Shown in pieces: positions 1 to 16,565 of a stretch of DNA of 64,000 bases; position 1 is the stretch's first letter; each line of letters begins with the position of its first letter. The DNA comes from Aphis gossypii (Eukaryota; Arthropoda; Insecta; Hemiptera; Aphididae): NCBI RefSeq assembly GCF_020184175.1, contig NC_065531.1, forward strand, positions 11,615,213 to 11,679,212, read 5' to 3'. A program made the translations under genes and the position numbers. Below the pieces are notes generated by a model. The model was given only the letters and a program-made list of their open reading frames with translations, was not told the DNA's origin and did no database searches.

Positions 1-3000
1 AAAAACACAGTGGCAAAGAGAGGAAAGATATAATAATAATAGGAGTACGAAGAATGAAAAGAAAAAAATCGAAATAATAATGGTTTTGTTCGTGCCACGA
101 GCCGACCCAATGCGTGACTGGCGACAATATTGACGTAGACTTAAGTAATAAAATACTCTGAAAAAAGGTGCTAATTGAGATTTGCACGTTATATAAGGGG
201 TCTCTCGTAGACGAAATTTTTCTGTTCAAAAAACAGTTATCAAAAAAAAAAAAAAAAAATGCTTATGGATAACACAAATGGTAACACGTGTAATTTTTTT
301 TTACCTAAGTGAAATACTCTATCTGCAAAGTGTACTGTGTAGCAGGACGTAGATATAGATAAGATTATATTTTTCGGTATAATCCCTCAAATATCTCACT
401 ACAAGAACCTGGCAAGTTGTCAAAAAATATATTATATATACTAATATTAATATTACATCAAATATATACTATTAAATAGTATTATTCGTATATACAGTTT
501 GACCGAAAAACTCGTTTTTCTCTTGCAATCATCCGGAGTGTTACATTATTATCTTAAATTATTACAATTGGCCGAAGCGAGTGACAAATTCTGATATGAT
601 TAGAACATTTTATCGTCCAAGAATAATTCCAACTTTTTTTCTTTTTTAATATCTATATTCTATATAGGTAGGTATATATGTTTATTGTTTAATTTTTATA
701 CAAATTATGTTGACGAAATAAACGGTTAGACTTAAATATGCAACTATAACTAATATAATATCCTAACTTAGTATGGACAATATAATACGTTAAATGCATA
801 TTATACATCTGATACAAATAATGTAATTAAAAATTATGGAAACTGGACGAAAAGTGTGTTGACATGTTTATCCGTCTCGGGATTTTCGGATTTTTTAAAA
901 TTATTTTCCCCCTTAGTGTCACTAATACACCACCACCACTTTCTTTCTCGTTTACTATGCCCTTTTAGAATATTCAATTTCAACTGTTTTGGCTCTCGGG
1001 GTCGGTACTGCAAATCCTGCGGGGCCGTAATAATACGTATGTGACACATATACACACAACGCATATACAAAAACGGCGGCCATCTGCCAGATTGCTTTTT
1101 AATGTCGGCCCTGCAGCGATTCTCTGGGATATTTTCCTCAACCACTCCTATTTGAAACCCGCGTGTAAAGGAAAAAGACCGTTTTATCGGACATTTTCCT
1201 GTAAAATTAAATATTATTATTCTACGAATATGCAGTATTACCTCGTGGCTCGTGCATTATATTTTGACTCTGGTTTCAGCTGTCATTGAACTAATGTAAT
1301 TGTGAATTCATGCCATCAACTTTCGTGTTGTTTTATTTACTCGATGATAATATTCAGTTATTTATTCTCGAAAAACTACCTAATATGCATACACCTTATT
1401 AGGTACCTTAGATTATTTATCAAATTATTAATGTAATAGTTATATAATTGATTGCGATTTATAGGTATTAAATAATATATATAAAATATTCATAATATAA
1501 AATATAATGACTACTACAACCAATATAAATAGCTATAAATGATTAAATATATGTAATTTGAATGTTAAATGTCACTATTATATTTATTTTATTCATAAAT
1601 CCTATTTTTAAGAGACAATTTTATTTTCAATATATTTCGTGATTAATAATCTTTGTTTTTACTTAATAAGTATTTATAAAATCAAAAATGTATATTAATG
1701 TGTAGATGTTAAATAGGTCATTACTTAAAATGTGTATATTAAATAAGAAAAATATACTCCTCATTATATTTAGCTATTAACGAAATATATGTTTATTATA
1801 TTTTTATATTCAATAGAAGGGTTGACAGATGTATTGTTTGAGGCATCGATTTATCATACAACATTTTATAATAATCTATTCCTTTTATGACTACGATGAT
1901 TGTTTCTTGACTTTTTTTATGTGTTTTAACGTTTGTGAAACAATCGCTTTTTTTATTAAAAAAAAATTGTTTGTTGTGTACTTAGACTGAAATATAGGTA
2001 CTATATAAAACCGGTTCTGACCAGATATGTTCTTTGTGCAGCCCACACTATTGTTTATGTGTAACACCACCGTAAGTCTGATTAACATTTTTTTTACCCC
2101 AGACTCTACAGTAGGCGTCTAGCGATCCAGTTTAATCACGTGTAACCAATACGAGGACGAATTAAACCAATGTTCTTTGCCCATACCTTTATTAATTATT
2201 AGATGCATCTGGTGAATAACATGTTTATAATTGGAAAATTAAAAAAATATATTAATTAACTTTTATACCGACCTACAAAAATTGCATCATATTTTTATTT
2301 ACTTATGTCTTATATATTTATTTTTTTTATTGATATGTATTATTCTTTGTGAATTAATGTTGACCACTAGAATTTTAGCATTATAATATATAGATGAGAT
2401 TATTCTGTACAGTAGTCAAACTATATATTATATGATACAGTATTCAGTAATCCCAATCTAGAACAATATTTTAGCTATTAAATAGTTATATTAATCTGAA
2501 TGTTGTAAATTTATACTTTTAATTCAAAAAAGATTCGAATATAGGATATACATATTATAGACTGCAGATCTATTAAGCATATTACACGTAATGTTTAGCA
2601 TTTAACCATCCAAAAACACACTAATAAAAAATATGAATGGTTTTTTTAGTATTTTTCTCGCTTTAACCTAGTTGTTTTTTTACCTGGTTCATTAATAAGC
2701 ATTCAACTTGGGGATTTGGGAATGTAACGGATTAATTTATACAAAAAAAAAAAACCAACAGGAGTGTAAAATAAAAAAAATCGCAATAACTTAGTCCCTT
2801 AGTAATTTATTAGTTTGAATCTTTCGGTCGTTAGCAGTGCTTTGTCAAAAAACTAGGCTCTACCCCCTGAGAAATGAGTTAGGAGAGTTGTTTCGTTGCA
2901 AATAGGTAAAAATAAAGTAAACAAGTACATTAAAAAAGTCGTTATCAACTTTTATTAATAGTGTTATTTCATGAATTTTAAATGGTATCACAATAACTAC

Positions 3001-6000
3001 GGAATATAATTCAAGAATTATAAATAATCATGCAAAGTTAAATACACACACACACGCACATATATATATGTTATGAGTTTATGATATTATTATATATATA
3101 TATTATATATATATTAATCTTTCAATATTTTATTATTTAACTGGAAATAGCTTCATACTATAAGACGTAATTATTATCAATATATAATACACGTACATTA
3201 CATTTTCGAGATTAGCATTATAATTATAGTATTCTGTGGACACCCCAGGACGTTGACCTAACTACAACAGCAACCAAGTTTACGGCCACTGTTAATCTCT
3301 TTTTATACATATATATGTATATGTATATTATACGCGTGTGTATGGCGTGCGCTTGATGCAACAGAAGTAGTTGATATAGAAAGAGAGGAATAATTCGATA
3401 CCCGGTTTTGAGGTTATAAAACAGAAGTGGTTGCTGCCGTACTCTACGGACACGAGTGAACAAGAGACTCGGTGAAAGAGTGCGAGAAAGAAAAAAATAG
3501 AAACCAGTGAAACGAGTTAGCACTGGAGCCGGCTCGCGTCGTCTGTATATAATATCATGTCTTGAGGCTACCCAGACCGCTATACCGAGACCTATCCTAT
3601 TGACTTTGACCCGCGGTCATGTGTTACTTTTAAAACATACGTAGATCCGGCTATATGCATTAATTGAGGTTTACGAGCCTACAGATACAATATTTTGGTC
3701 AGTTTTATCGAAAAAAAATATTTTTATACAGAACAATAAAAAAAATATGTGATATACCTCTTTTATCAATATATCATACCATGAAAAACTATTGAGTCAT
3801 TAAAAATAAACTAAAATTCTTTATTATTATGATTTTATTTAAATTAATAAAATATTAGTAAATTCTGCTATCAATTTTAAATAATTTTGAACTTTAACTG
3901 AAGACCATTTTTTAACTACATTATTTTGTAGTAAGATGTTTAGCAAAGAAGTTCTAAGTAACTTCTACATTTTAGACGGATGAGATAACTCAACTTTTGG
4001 TGTTAATTAGCGAAGGAAGATATTTTGTCTTAGTTAGTATACGTAATATGAGATATATATATATACATTTTAAGTTTTAACCACAAATTTAAGATTATAG
4101 TTACTTATCTATTAATATTTTGAAAAACGTCTTCACATTATATTATAGGTACCTACCGCAATATATTGTTATAAAAAAAGTATTGATAAAAATAACAGTT
4201 AATTAAAGATATATATTAATTTGTAAATAAAGCTTATTATTGTTTTTGAATTTACTTGTATAACTATCCATGATCTAGATAAGGTAACCAGTGACACTGT
4301 ACATTTTTCGGACTATACATTTTGAGCAATAATAATTAAATTAGACACAAGAGGTTGCGAAAAAAAATATGCCACTAATAATAAACTTAAATGGAGATTC
4401 GTATACAAAAAAAAATTATTTCTTACAAAATTACATGTTAAAAGAGTCACGTTCGCATATAATTATTTGTGCGCCCTGGAATACCGTTATAAATGGTTGT
4501 AATATATGGCGAGCAGCCTCCGATGCCGATAAATCTAAACACGCGTCATTTTTACATGTTTATAAACAAATTGCTATTGTTAAGCACGTATACTTTCTAT
4601 TCTTAACTTATACGTATATGCCTTATCAATTGGAAAGTTTGAGTTTTGAAAAATGCAGTTCGAGGTGAAAGTAAGTGGTTTGAAAATTAAGATTGATGTA
4701 CACCCTAAAACTTACAAGTTGTTTCTTAATTTATGTTTAAAATATTAAATATGACACTTGGTATCCTGGAGTGTTGGTTGATTAGGTATATAATGATCTC
4801 ACGTTGATACTCATACACATTATGCAGAATGCAGGCTTAAAGAAATTCACGTTAATCGCATACTAAATATATTATCTAATTGTCTATTGTTTGTTTTGTT
4901 GCAGGTATGTTTTGTTATCACGTATGAATATATGGTTTTTTGGTTACCCACTAAAATTATAATGGCAAAAAAGTGAGTACTAAATAAATTACTAGGTTTC
5001 CCTTTAATCTGGTTTTGTGGTCATATAACAGAGTTTGTATGACCGTTTTCTATGAAACTCGGACAACTAGCAATATGCTTATTTTTATATTAAACTTATT
5101 TTTTATAATTGAATATATTAGGGTTGTCAACATTTAACAACTACAGTATTTATAGCTACTATATACATTATACACATACACATAATTTATTCAGGTTAAT
5201 AATTTATTTTAAATTATTAACTCTTAAGTGAAAAACAAAAGTATTCGTTATTTGGGAAAAAAGTGACTATTCATAAAATAGCACATTATCGTACTCTTTA
5301 CTAAATCGGGTTTAATAATGATTGTCCAACAATAAGTATAGTAATAGGTATAAAAGTATAATATAAGCTTATATAACATTTATATATATTTAAATTATTG
5401 ATATTTATTATTGGGTATTATATTGATCAACTATATTTTATACGGGGGTTTTTTTTTACCTAACATTTGTAATTTTTAATTTAATTTGTAACTGTGAGAC
5501 ATTTCTTATATTTACAAAAAGTAATTTATGTTCTTACTTATGTATATTATCTATTATTACTAATTTAATTATTCTACAACGATCACGATGATGTAACTAT
5601 CGTGATTTTGTTCATGTAATAATAGACTATATTCCCGTTGAATGTTTGTATAGATACTAAATTGTATTTTATTTATTATTTATTATTATTTGTATCATGT
5701 AAAAATTTAATTATGATGATGAAAGAGAAAATAGAAATATTTACGATTTTTTTCCCATTTAGAACAAAAGACACCCTCTGGCGCGTAAAAAAAATAGAGA
5801 ATAATATCGATGGACGTCGTTATTCACGAGGGTACGATATTATAGGGATACACCGTGCCTTTTGCGATGGGCTGTGATAATGCCGTCAACAATTATGTTT
5901 TCCCACTCGATAAATAGCACTATTCATCACACAGTCCCTTATGGGAGTAAAATAACACAGGAATATATTATTTTTAACAACTAAAATATAATTTCGATAG

Positions 6001-9000
6001 CTCCGAAGTGTTATAGGTTGACTAAACATAACATTAATTTATTATATATATTATATTGTCGAAAATTGTTTTGTTAAATATTATTAAATCGATTTAAATT
6101 AATTGGCATTTACAATTTATAACGTTAATTTTAATTAATTATAAAGGTACATTTTCATGATCTCAAAATATTTTATACTCACAATGACTTATATAACTTA
6201 ACTTATAATATTATTGGAAATTAACACACATTATTGGTACATAATTTGTTAATATAATTTAAACAAATTTAATTTTCATGGTATTTAAAATTTTAATAAA
6301 ATAAATTATATTAAACCAGACTTTCCGTTTATTTTAATTCCTAATTATACGAGTTAATTTGATATAATTTTATAGCGCAAATACTTGTTTATTAAGATTA
6401 ACAAAAGACTATTTCTTGATTTAATTAATATATATCAGATATCGTTGCTACCTATTGATATGTTATTGTTACTTTTAAAAATGTTTTTCCCTAGGCTGTA
6501 GCCTAAGTAGACTACGTGGTAATGCGCTGTCCTGATTATGACAACGTATTAAATTATTTTAAATTATTATCAACGAAACTTAATGTTTTACCAAGTACTA
6601 TATTTAATTAAATTAAAATTAAAATATATAAATTTGTTTTTAGTCGTACTGTTAAGTTTGAAGCCTATAGCAAATATCTAACATAACAAACTGGACAAAA
6701 AATAACTTTTTAATGAAAACAAACATATTAGTGAAAACACATGTTTATTGGGTTGGTTTGTGTTTAATGAAATAAGTTTGAAGTATATAATTCAACTAAT
6801 TGAAGAATAGTCCATACTTCTTTCTTACTATACTATACTATACTACTTTATACCAATCCAAATAAATGTTATACGTAGGTACTGTGGTTTTTATTTCAAT
6901 CGTTCGTTGTATAGAAAACCATTCTGTTATTAGTGGTTTATATATTATTACTCCATAAACTATTAAATTGTCTTCTTTAAAGATTCGTTTTGATTTAAAA
7001 TTGTTTCTTGTTTAACGATGAAATGTGTTGATTAACCTAAATATAATATATATATTTATATATATATGTACATATATGTGTATAATGTATATATACTTTT
7101 TTTTTTTGAAAACTTTCAAAAACCGACATATTTTAAAGCCAAAGTTATACTTTTATCCGCCTAAGATACAGTAACTTTTATTATTATATTAAAAAAAAGA
7201 ACTTCAATTTTTTTTTCAAATACTGGTGATTTACAAGGTTATTTTCTACCTAATAATAAACTATTGTATTATTTTATAGTATATAGGTATTAGGTAGTAT
7301 AATATTCTAATGATCTGTGGTCTTAATATTTATGTAAAAAAAACTATTGTGAACTGTGCCGTTATTTTTTTAATTGCAAACTGTACAAGTATAAATATGT
7401 AAAAAAAACTATAACAAATGTTTTACTGTTAAAATTAATATGAATCGCAGTAGCCAGTTGTAATTTTCTCATCGCATTTGTTTTTTATACCATCAAACAG
7501 TTGTTAAATGTAAGTAATGATTTTTGTTGTTTGAATAAAATTTAAAAAAAATCTGTTCTTATTTTTTATCCTGTCGGTCAGTAGGTAAAATAAAAAAACA
7601 ATATTGGTCAGTGTAGCAACAAGTAGTGATATCAAATGACAATAGTCACTTATTCTACTCCCAACTCTAGTAATGTTCCGGTTACAATTTCATGGTATTT
7701 AATACTATTGACAGTAAAGGTTGTACGAAAAATAGGTAATGATACAAATAAAATATACGTATCAAAAATAACACTATAATTTTATAGTAGATGGATATAT
7801 GATGTATTAGGTTTTGTTTATTCTATAGTTTTATTATATATGTATATTTTGTATTATCTTACTTGCTAAGTAATGAAACTTGGTATAATGTAGGTATATA
7901 ATAATAACATGAAATAAATGTATCACTAACATTTAGCAGATAAAATTATTATGTATCACGTACTTACTTGAAATGTTTGACTCACGATTCTTTTTTCATT
8001 TTCCAAAATGCCTAAAGGCTATACTAAAATGGAGTTTTTGGTCTAATTTGATAGAAAATCTTATTACCCGAGTTCATCTGCTATAAACCGTAGTAGCGTT
8101 AGTTGTTGAGAGTAGGTACGTGTGACCCATTGGCATGTTGCAAATTACCACGATATTGTGCTAGTCCTTCTTTCAGAATAACCACGTAATTTAAAGGTGT
8201 ATAAAACGTTTTATCACGTTCTTGGAATCGACAATATAATTTAACGTGTATTTCTAGGTCTTAATGATAATTTTAAAATCTAACATAATTTATTTAAAAT
8301 AAAATAAACTGAGTACGATTAATAGCTTAATTTATAATTTACTTGTTTAATTGTGTTCAAAGGTAGTTTTGAAGCTTGTTCAGGTCATATTATATTAATA
8401 CAAAGTATCAACTTTTAAGACTTACAGGTTACAGCTTAAATATCATAGATAACGAAAACTGTATATACTAATATTTATTAAATTAGATTTTTTTTTTTAT
8501 AAAAGGTAAAAATATATTATTTCTTTTTATACTTAGCGCTTGCATAATGTTTAAAGTTCTATAAGTGTACAATAAATAAATTATAATTTTAATTTTAAGA
8601 ATATACATGAACGAGAAGTTGAGTTTTAAGATCGACTCATATCCCTTTTTAAGATCCTAATTCCGGCAAGTGGTCTAAAGCTGTTTCGTTTTTTATTAAT
8701 TAAAAATACTGTTCAAATTATGAGAATATTGTGTCTATTATATTATATTGATCACACATTCATAGCCCAACGTCTTTTCATCCTTCTCTAGGGTACACAG
8801 TCCTGTTATTTTATTATTTTTAAGGTCCTATGCGATTTGTCTCTATTATAGGAAACAAACATTTTGAAGCCATTTCAAAATACCTCTCTAAAAAGACCTA
8901 TATTTTATAAGGCTATATTTATGGCTGTTTTGAATCAATTTGATAAACTATTAATAAATGCGTCTAATACTCAAAAATATTTTTTTGTTAAATTAATGTT

Positions 9001-9200
9001 ATTTTTTTACCTTCTTATATCTAAAAGCAATTGATTGACTAAAATTAATTTACACATACAATTCAACTATAGGTATAATAGTTAACCCTACTTAACTGTA
9101 GGTATAAGTATACATTAACCTGCTAGTTGAATAATTTATAACGGCCACTACATCTATGTATATTATGGATATATCTATATATACTCGTTACTAGTATGTA
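1..9200. other. Gene-free AT-rich stretch
   Basis: No ORF here has the length, codon texture, splice context or recognisable protein content of a gene; all are short and stop-limited. The stretch holds homopolymers (A run at 242-259), an AC/AT microsatellite block near 3,044-3,115 and many TAGGTA-type words. A CpG-richer patch at about 3,420-3,640 stands out from its surroundings and could be regulatory, but that is inference only. Confidence 0.6.
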
Positions 9201-12200
9201 TTAATTGGTGGCTATTCCTCAGAGACTAACATTTCTCTGGCATTTTGTGCTCGAGGCGCGTTTTATTTTATTATTTTTTTTTTTTTTTTAACCCGTCCAT
9301 AATACATCCGATTCTAAATTGTATATAAAATATATTCAAAAACAAGAAATAGTAAGAGAGGGAAAGGAAACAGATAAATGATAGTTGTGTGCTCTAACAG
9401 AGAGGAGGGGTGGATACTAATGGGCCAGCAAGACTTTAGATTACCATCGTCCGTTAATAATAATAATAATAATAATATGTAACATCGAGATGGAAAAGAA
9501 ATAAACCGAGACGACAACGTGATAAAGAGGAGGGGAAGTAAAAAAAAGTTTAAAAAAACAGGTGCACATGTTACGAAGAAAAACTGGTTACTATCTTCGT
9601 TATACCTAGAAGCCACGAGTGCGTATATAATATTAACTACACAGGCATATCAATACGAGCGAGCGGTCATCCACTCCGTCCGCATGGCCTCCAGAAGCGT
9701 TTTAATTGTACTATGGCGGCGACTCGTTCGTTGTGTTTATATATTGTACAGACTGAGTATACCCCTTCCCTCACCCGACGTATGGCTCCCGGGTAATTTT
9801 ACACGAGGGAAAAAATAGTAAAATAATAATAATAATTATTATAACGACTCTGGTGTTTGTATGTGATTTTGCTTGGCTATCTGATTATGATGGAAAAGAA
9901 AAAAATAATTATGGTCCGTCATTGTGCCGGCTGCAGAGGTTGGTGCAGTCTACCGTTGTTTATAGGTAAATACTGTATGAAGGTATAATAATAATAATAA
10001 TAAAACGTCTCCGGGCTGTTGGGTGGAATACGACAGATATGCATAGGAATTTAATTAATTATTTACGTGGTCTTAGATTGGCTCGGAGGCTGTGGTTGAG
10101 GATTTGCATACTTACTGCACTGGTAGCTAGTCTATTGCTCTTGATTATAGGATGTTTAATATTTAAAACTTTTGAAGAATACATTCAAATATAGTATAAT
10201 AAAACAACATTTTAAACATTTTTAAAATGTGATTATGGTACACGTAATACTTGTTTATGCTTTTAAAACTTAAATATTGGTACTAAATAATGTTTTTTTA
10301 ACACAATATTAAATTCTTAAAAAAAAAACAAATTAAATCATAAAAAATTTAATATTTTCTTATTGATCGATTTTTTTTTTTTGAATAGATTTTAAAAAGA
10401 TTTATCACTAGTATTGTTATATAAATTTTTGCAAAATATTCAATGCATACCGTTGTATAATACTTTTATAGTGGTCATCTGACTGTCGTCGAGAAATGTA
10501 TCCCGCTGACAGCCTGCTGTCATAACTTATTATAATATAGTACCATAACACATGTCGTGTACGTTTCCTTTTTGGTATTTTTCATAGCATAATCATATTA
10601 TTATTATCATAGTTATACCTTCTTATATACTTAAACAGCACATGAGAAATGTGTACCCATCATAGAACCTGACGCGCTGTCGTAAGGGCATTTGGTTGTA
10701 AATGGTAATACAATAATAAATGTCTACTGGTCATCTGATTCTTTTTGCGTGTAAATGATACCATGAGTAGAAAGCCTCGGAAAATATGTACACAACAGTG
10801 GCAACTATTATGTACGTATATTATACATTATTGCATTTTTCTCTTTCAGTAGGAGTACTGCTTTATGTTGGTAAAAAAAACCACAATTTGTGGTCATGTA
10901 TCTATATAGGTAGTTGTTTCTAACGTTATATTCAAACAAACCACGTTGAAAGATGTATCGTATATACATATAGAATACATGTTACTATATTATAATGTTT
11001 TATTATGCACCTTAGAATTATATTGATAGAAAAATAAGAAAGAGGTTAGACTTCCATAGTAAATTTATATATAAATGATTTTATATCAGTACATTGGTTA
11101 ATTTAAACATTGAACAAATAATTTATTCACTTTATTGTACTTTTTTGAATTTAAATGTGTAATTTTTATGAACAAAAGTCATAAATACATATATTTAAAA
11201 ATTATTTTATATAAACTGTAAAAGAAAAAATCTATAAGTCTATAAGTACTTATGTTAAGTTATATTTATTTCGTCTTATCATATTGACTGTAACTTAAAT
11301 ACTGTGACGTACGTCATGTTATCATTTCACGTCGTCTCATAGAATAATTTAAAGAACTCTCTTAATATAGTAAAAAAATATTAAATTACAATATTTTTCA
11401 AGTACAATCTTGAACCATTTTTTGTTAAATGTTATGTATGTGGACATTCCGTAAAAGTTCTAACTAATATTAAGTTATAAGATATATAAATTATTTTCTT
11501 TAATTCAATAATAATGTGTTGTTTCTCTTATAAGTAGTTTTTGCGAACATTCTATAGTTGTTAGAGACTAGAGCTGTGTAAATGGTATTAATATTTTTGT
11601 ATAGGTACCTGTAAATATTAAATACTTATTTATATGAACGATTATAATTATAGAGTTGGTTAATGCTAAGAATTTTGAGATAATATATGTGAAACTACTA
11701 GTGGAAAATCGTTTTGGATTTTCTTTATTGGCAACTACTTTCAATTAGCTCGCTCACGTTCGTTTCAGGAATCAATGGCCTGAAATGGCGATTAATTTTC
11801 TCGAGGGAACGTGAAAATATTCAAGATAGTAAATAAAAAAATTAGAAGAATAAAATAACATTACTTCACACGAAGAGTGTATGAAGCTTATAAAAATGTA
11901 GATCGACCAAGAACTAAACATAGTAAAATAGTGAGAGAGATGAGGAGAACAGACACGCGGGCACGTTATAACCGAGACGAATTGTATTTGCTCACGGACT
12001 TGCTCGTTCAATTGGATTTTGTTTATGTTTATAAACTATTTTTTTTTGTTCATTATTATTCTAAAGCGTTCATTTTTTATAGTACATCAACAATAGATTC
12101 ATCTCTTTTTTCAAACTCTGTACGCGTTATTATCGCGTTAAAAAGATCGAAGCCAATTTATAAAACAAATTGTTCTGACAGCCACCGTCCATTATTTATA

Positions 12201-13419
12201 TGTGTATGTACTCGCACTGCAGATCACTTGAAATATTCAATTATCCCATGAATGTGTTCACGACGTTATTTTTATACTTTTAAACCGCATAAATTGAATT
12301 ATTTTCCGCTCGCCACTGGATTTTGGCACACGCAAGTTCTTTTATGTGCTTATGTGAAATACTTGAGTTATCTCACGTGGTTATAACTTATTTTAACATT
12401 TTATGTAATTTTAATTTTTATAATATTAAATAAAATTATTTGAAAACTTTAAAAATGCATGCACATTATGCAATAAATAATTTAAATATTATATAAAGCA
12501 TAAAGGAACTGTACATGGAAGATTCGTACGTGTTTTGAATTGTTCTTTTAACTAAACACACGTCCTTGGTAAATCATTCAATTGTATATTTTTTCTATCG
12601 CTTACACGTATATACGTATAAGGGATTGTCTTGTTTACCGTCATGTTGAAATGGCAATCCCAAGAGAATGCTGCAAAATGGGGATGAAAAACAACTGTCA
12701 TAATATCCTGGGGAAAAATAAAACTTGATCGGGAGTTTTATAATAAATACCTATATATAAATGGGCGTGTATCCAATTGGATGAGCTACAAAATTATACG
12801 GATAAGCTTAGGCCGGTACTGTTTATAGGGAAAGTCATCAAAACACTTACCTTATACGCTTGTGGGGATAAAAAAAAATCGAAGTTTTTTAATGCTTTTT
12901 GCAATGTGGCTTAGTAAACTTTTTATTGTGGTCAATTCACGATAGCGATAGCATTAAACTTGCGACTTTGTATAATATGATTTATTAGTTCATTGGCGTG
13001 TGTGTCGATTGCAAAAAATTACAATATTTCTCATGTATATATAGTTATTAGCCACAAAGAATTGAACATGAAAATCAACAACTATATATCCATACCACGG
13101 TAAATATTTTTATCTGATAAAGAAAATGGGCGTATATACCGACAGACTGGTCGTGTTGTGGTGGTAGTCGTTGGTGCAGAGGTTATTTGGTGATTAAAAA
13201 ATGGGACTTCATTAAAATTCAGATAATTATTATTACTGGGTTGAAAAAAAATAATAAAAAACCAACGACCAGTCATGCAAACTCTTGACCATTTTTAATG
13301 GTTCCGTGCAAAATGATCGACTTTTAAAAGGTTTTCTGTGTGTGTGTATATACTGTATAGTATGTATGGCTTTTTATAGCTAATTGTTTTAATGTTTTTC
13401 TTGTAATCGCCCAACTAAT

Positions 13420-13443
13420 AAAAAAAAAAAAAAAAAAAAAAAA
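13420..13443. repeat. Poly(A) tract, 24 bases
   Basis: An uninterrupted A run, the longest homopolymer noticed in the window. No transposon end or retrocopy was recognised beside it. Confidence 0.95.
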
Positions 13444-16400
13444 TAGAAATACACATAATAAAAAAAGTCGATTCCAAAGCTCGTTCTTTCTTGTTATAGT
13501 TATTATTTACGGTCACGCTATCCTATTTGTTATTACCTTTTTTCACCCTTCATTCCGATAAGAAAACTGTAATTGATCATTGACATATTTGTTATTAAGA
13601 TCACTCAAAAGCTAAGATGACCAAAATTAAATTTATTACGTGCAAACTCATCAATATATCATCATAATATGTGTATAATTCATGGAACAAAAACAATTAT
13701 TTGTTTTTAATAACGATCAAATTTGAAATATGTATATTTCAAGTGCAATTAACTTGGTTTTACATAACTTTATTGTTTTAATATTCAAGTTTCCTTAATG
13801 AAACTAAGTGGCTTTAAAACTATTATTATTATTTAGTTAACTTCCGTTAGAAAATAGGTTGATAACGTTTGTTTAGTTTATAGCTTCAAGACTTCAAATA
13901 TATATACCTATCGATTGTATAAGTCCGACAATCATGATCAAAATTCCAAATTAAATTTACAAAATGCTCAAAATTATTAATTTGTATTGAAACTTGAAAT
14001 GATTTCTAAAAAAGTATAAGCTTTACGTTTTTAAACTAATAAAATGCAATAACTATTAATCAATGACAAATACCATATAGAATATAGGTAGGTAATGTAT
14101 AATTAAAAACTTTTGATTATTATGTGTTCTATATTCTTCATTTATCTAAAAATTATTTATTTATATTTTTAACAGTAATGAAATCATTTATACAGTACCT
14201 ACTGTCGTTAATAATTTTATTCAAAACTACACAGTAACATATTCAAATTTCAATATAAACATATTTTTTTTGTACTAATAATAAACATAAACAAAGATGA
14301 ATCATACTATAGTTAATAGTTATACACTGAAATATCTATAATGGTTCTGCTTAACTGTTTCTCCGCATTCGACTTACTGTAAAGTGGTAAAGTGCATGCG
14401 TGCATCACTTTCAATTTCCTAATAATGTCAACTGTAGTTTTCGATATCACGAATTCTATGGATTTACACGACATTTTGTATGTGTTGACTGTGTGTGCAC
14501 CTCAAGTACACGTTATAATATTATCCTTTCGCACAGTCCTACTAGTGGATAAGAGAAAGTTTTTCTTGTGAACTGGTCGACCCATTTCATAACTACTTTA
14601 GCTAGTTTTTTTTTCACCGCCGTATGTAATTAATTTGGACACACACGAGTTTATACTTTCCTCTAAAATTCTTTGTGATAAGTGATAACCAAATATTCTA
14701 AAAAATGAATTTATATATAAAAAAAAAAATTAAAAAATATTATGTATGAACAAATCATAAATTAAATGGCTTATAATTAAAGGATGTACCTATATCAAAT
14801 TTTAACCGAGAGTCATCGAAGCATGCTCATTGCTCACTCAGTGAGATTACAAAGTTCATGTTTAATCTTGTATTTATCAGCTAACCTAGCTGTCCTGTAT
14901 AAGCTATGTTTATACAATTATCTGGATATACAGTGACTCCACATTGTTGAACCTTTGTTTTGATGTATAAATTAAATTATTTTTCAATTTACTTTAAATT
15001 AATTATTTATATTTTTTATGTTTCAGGTATGTCACACTTACACCTAAATTAACAATAATCTATGTTATAAATGTGAGTATATATATATAATTCCGCATGT
15101 GAATACTTGATATAAACGTATGTAAAAATGTTTTATTAAATTTAATGTAACACAACAAAGTCTAATATAAAATAACCTTGTTATTATTATTATTATTTTT
15201 TTTTTTTTTGAAATATTTACTATTTTTTACCTTACAGTAGTATACAGAAAATGCATGGCTTAAAACTAATACAATAGGCATTGTTCCTAACTATACTTAA
15301 TAAACATAATATCACGCATAATCTAGTTACCAGACTCAGTAATTAACTAAAAAAATGTTGGTGGCCTCCTTCTAGTTGGACATATGTCGTTTGTTGTAAT
15401 CCAATCGATCATAATATTTTATACGGGCGCCCTGGGTAATGCATTGTCTCACGATATTGGGTGTCAATGTTTACTATATACGACACCAATACAACACTAT
15501 CAGATTTTGGCATTGTATTGAGTTACACGCTGCTGAAAATCACTGGGGCCACTTGTTACTATCGAGTTTGTTTAAGTTTAAATGACAATATTCAATACTT
15601 TTTCAAATAAAATAATTTAATTACTAAACTTTATAAGAAATACATTGTTAATCTTTAATACAATTAGTTTATCTCCTGAATACTATATAATATTAATTAT
15701 TAAAATTATGAGCTTTAAAGTGAAATTAAGAATGTAAAACAATTAATGTTATGCTTATAATTATTTTTAATCTGTTTTTCAATGTTCAATCGTAAAATTG
15801 AATGATTGATGGTTTATAAAAATTTCTTAAATGGTTGAATAAATAAAGTAATTAATATAAATGGTCTTTATGAAAAATATATTTAAAAATAAACTTGAAT
15901 CATTCCTGGTCGAATAGGACCTGAGAAATCGGACCAAAAATATAAAACAGGATTAGTAAGCTACAGAACAAAAGACATTTCCCCTTTACATGCACGTATA
16001 TAAATTATTATTATACAAAATATGAGATGGATGCGGGTTTATATTATACAAGAGCAAATATCCCGGCGTAACGTTTACTTTCAAGAATATATTATAACTT
16101 ATAAGTATTGAATTTAACATGACGTAGGCCTTATGAAAAAATCTATGTTCAAACAAAAAAAAAACCGACGATTTAATGCTTAAACAAAACCATCCATTAA
16201 CGTTAATATTTTCTGTACTTCACCAAATTTATCAACTTACATTTAGTTTTTAATAACGCGTTTATTCTTTTTATAATTTTACCATTTTATTTCGTGGAGG
16301 AATCTGAACACATTACAATGAACTTTTTTTTCATTATGAATGTATTTTTTTTTCAATTGGTTTTTTTAATAATTTAATAGTCACTATTAGCAAATTTAAT

Positions 16401-16532
16401 ACCTATTAATATTGCAGGTAGATTTTAAGTCAACATTTAAACAAAACTATTACACTGCAATTTTATATTTTTCAAAATTATTTTTTCTTTTAAACTGTTA
16501 AAGAAAAACCAACATTACCACCTGCTGTGTAG

Positions 16533-16538
<6 letters not shown>

Positions 16539-16565
<27 letters not shown>
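16539..16565. repeat. (TA)n microsatellite
   Basis: An uninterrupted TA dinucleotide run of about 13 copies in gene-free DNA. Confidence 0.95.

Noticed and set aside
10470..10740. Direct near-repeats of GGTCATCTGA and GAGAAATGT segments
   Set aside because: Short shared words without a continuous alignable unit; could be decayed repeat but not supportable.
11877..12251. 124-codon open frame, longest in the desert
   Set aside because: It begins at GTG rather than ATG, overlaps an equally open frame on the other strand, and its Tyr/Phe/Lys/Ile-rich composition fits AT-rich chance sequence. No splice signals or recognisable motif.
13142..13274. Inverted pair GACTGGTCGT / ACGACCAGTC
   Set aside because: Only about 10 bp exact, no target duplication and no matching flanks; compatible with chance in 64 kb.
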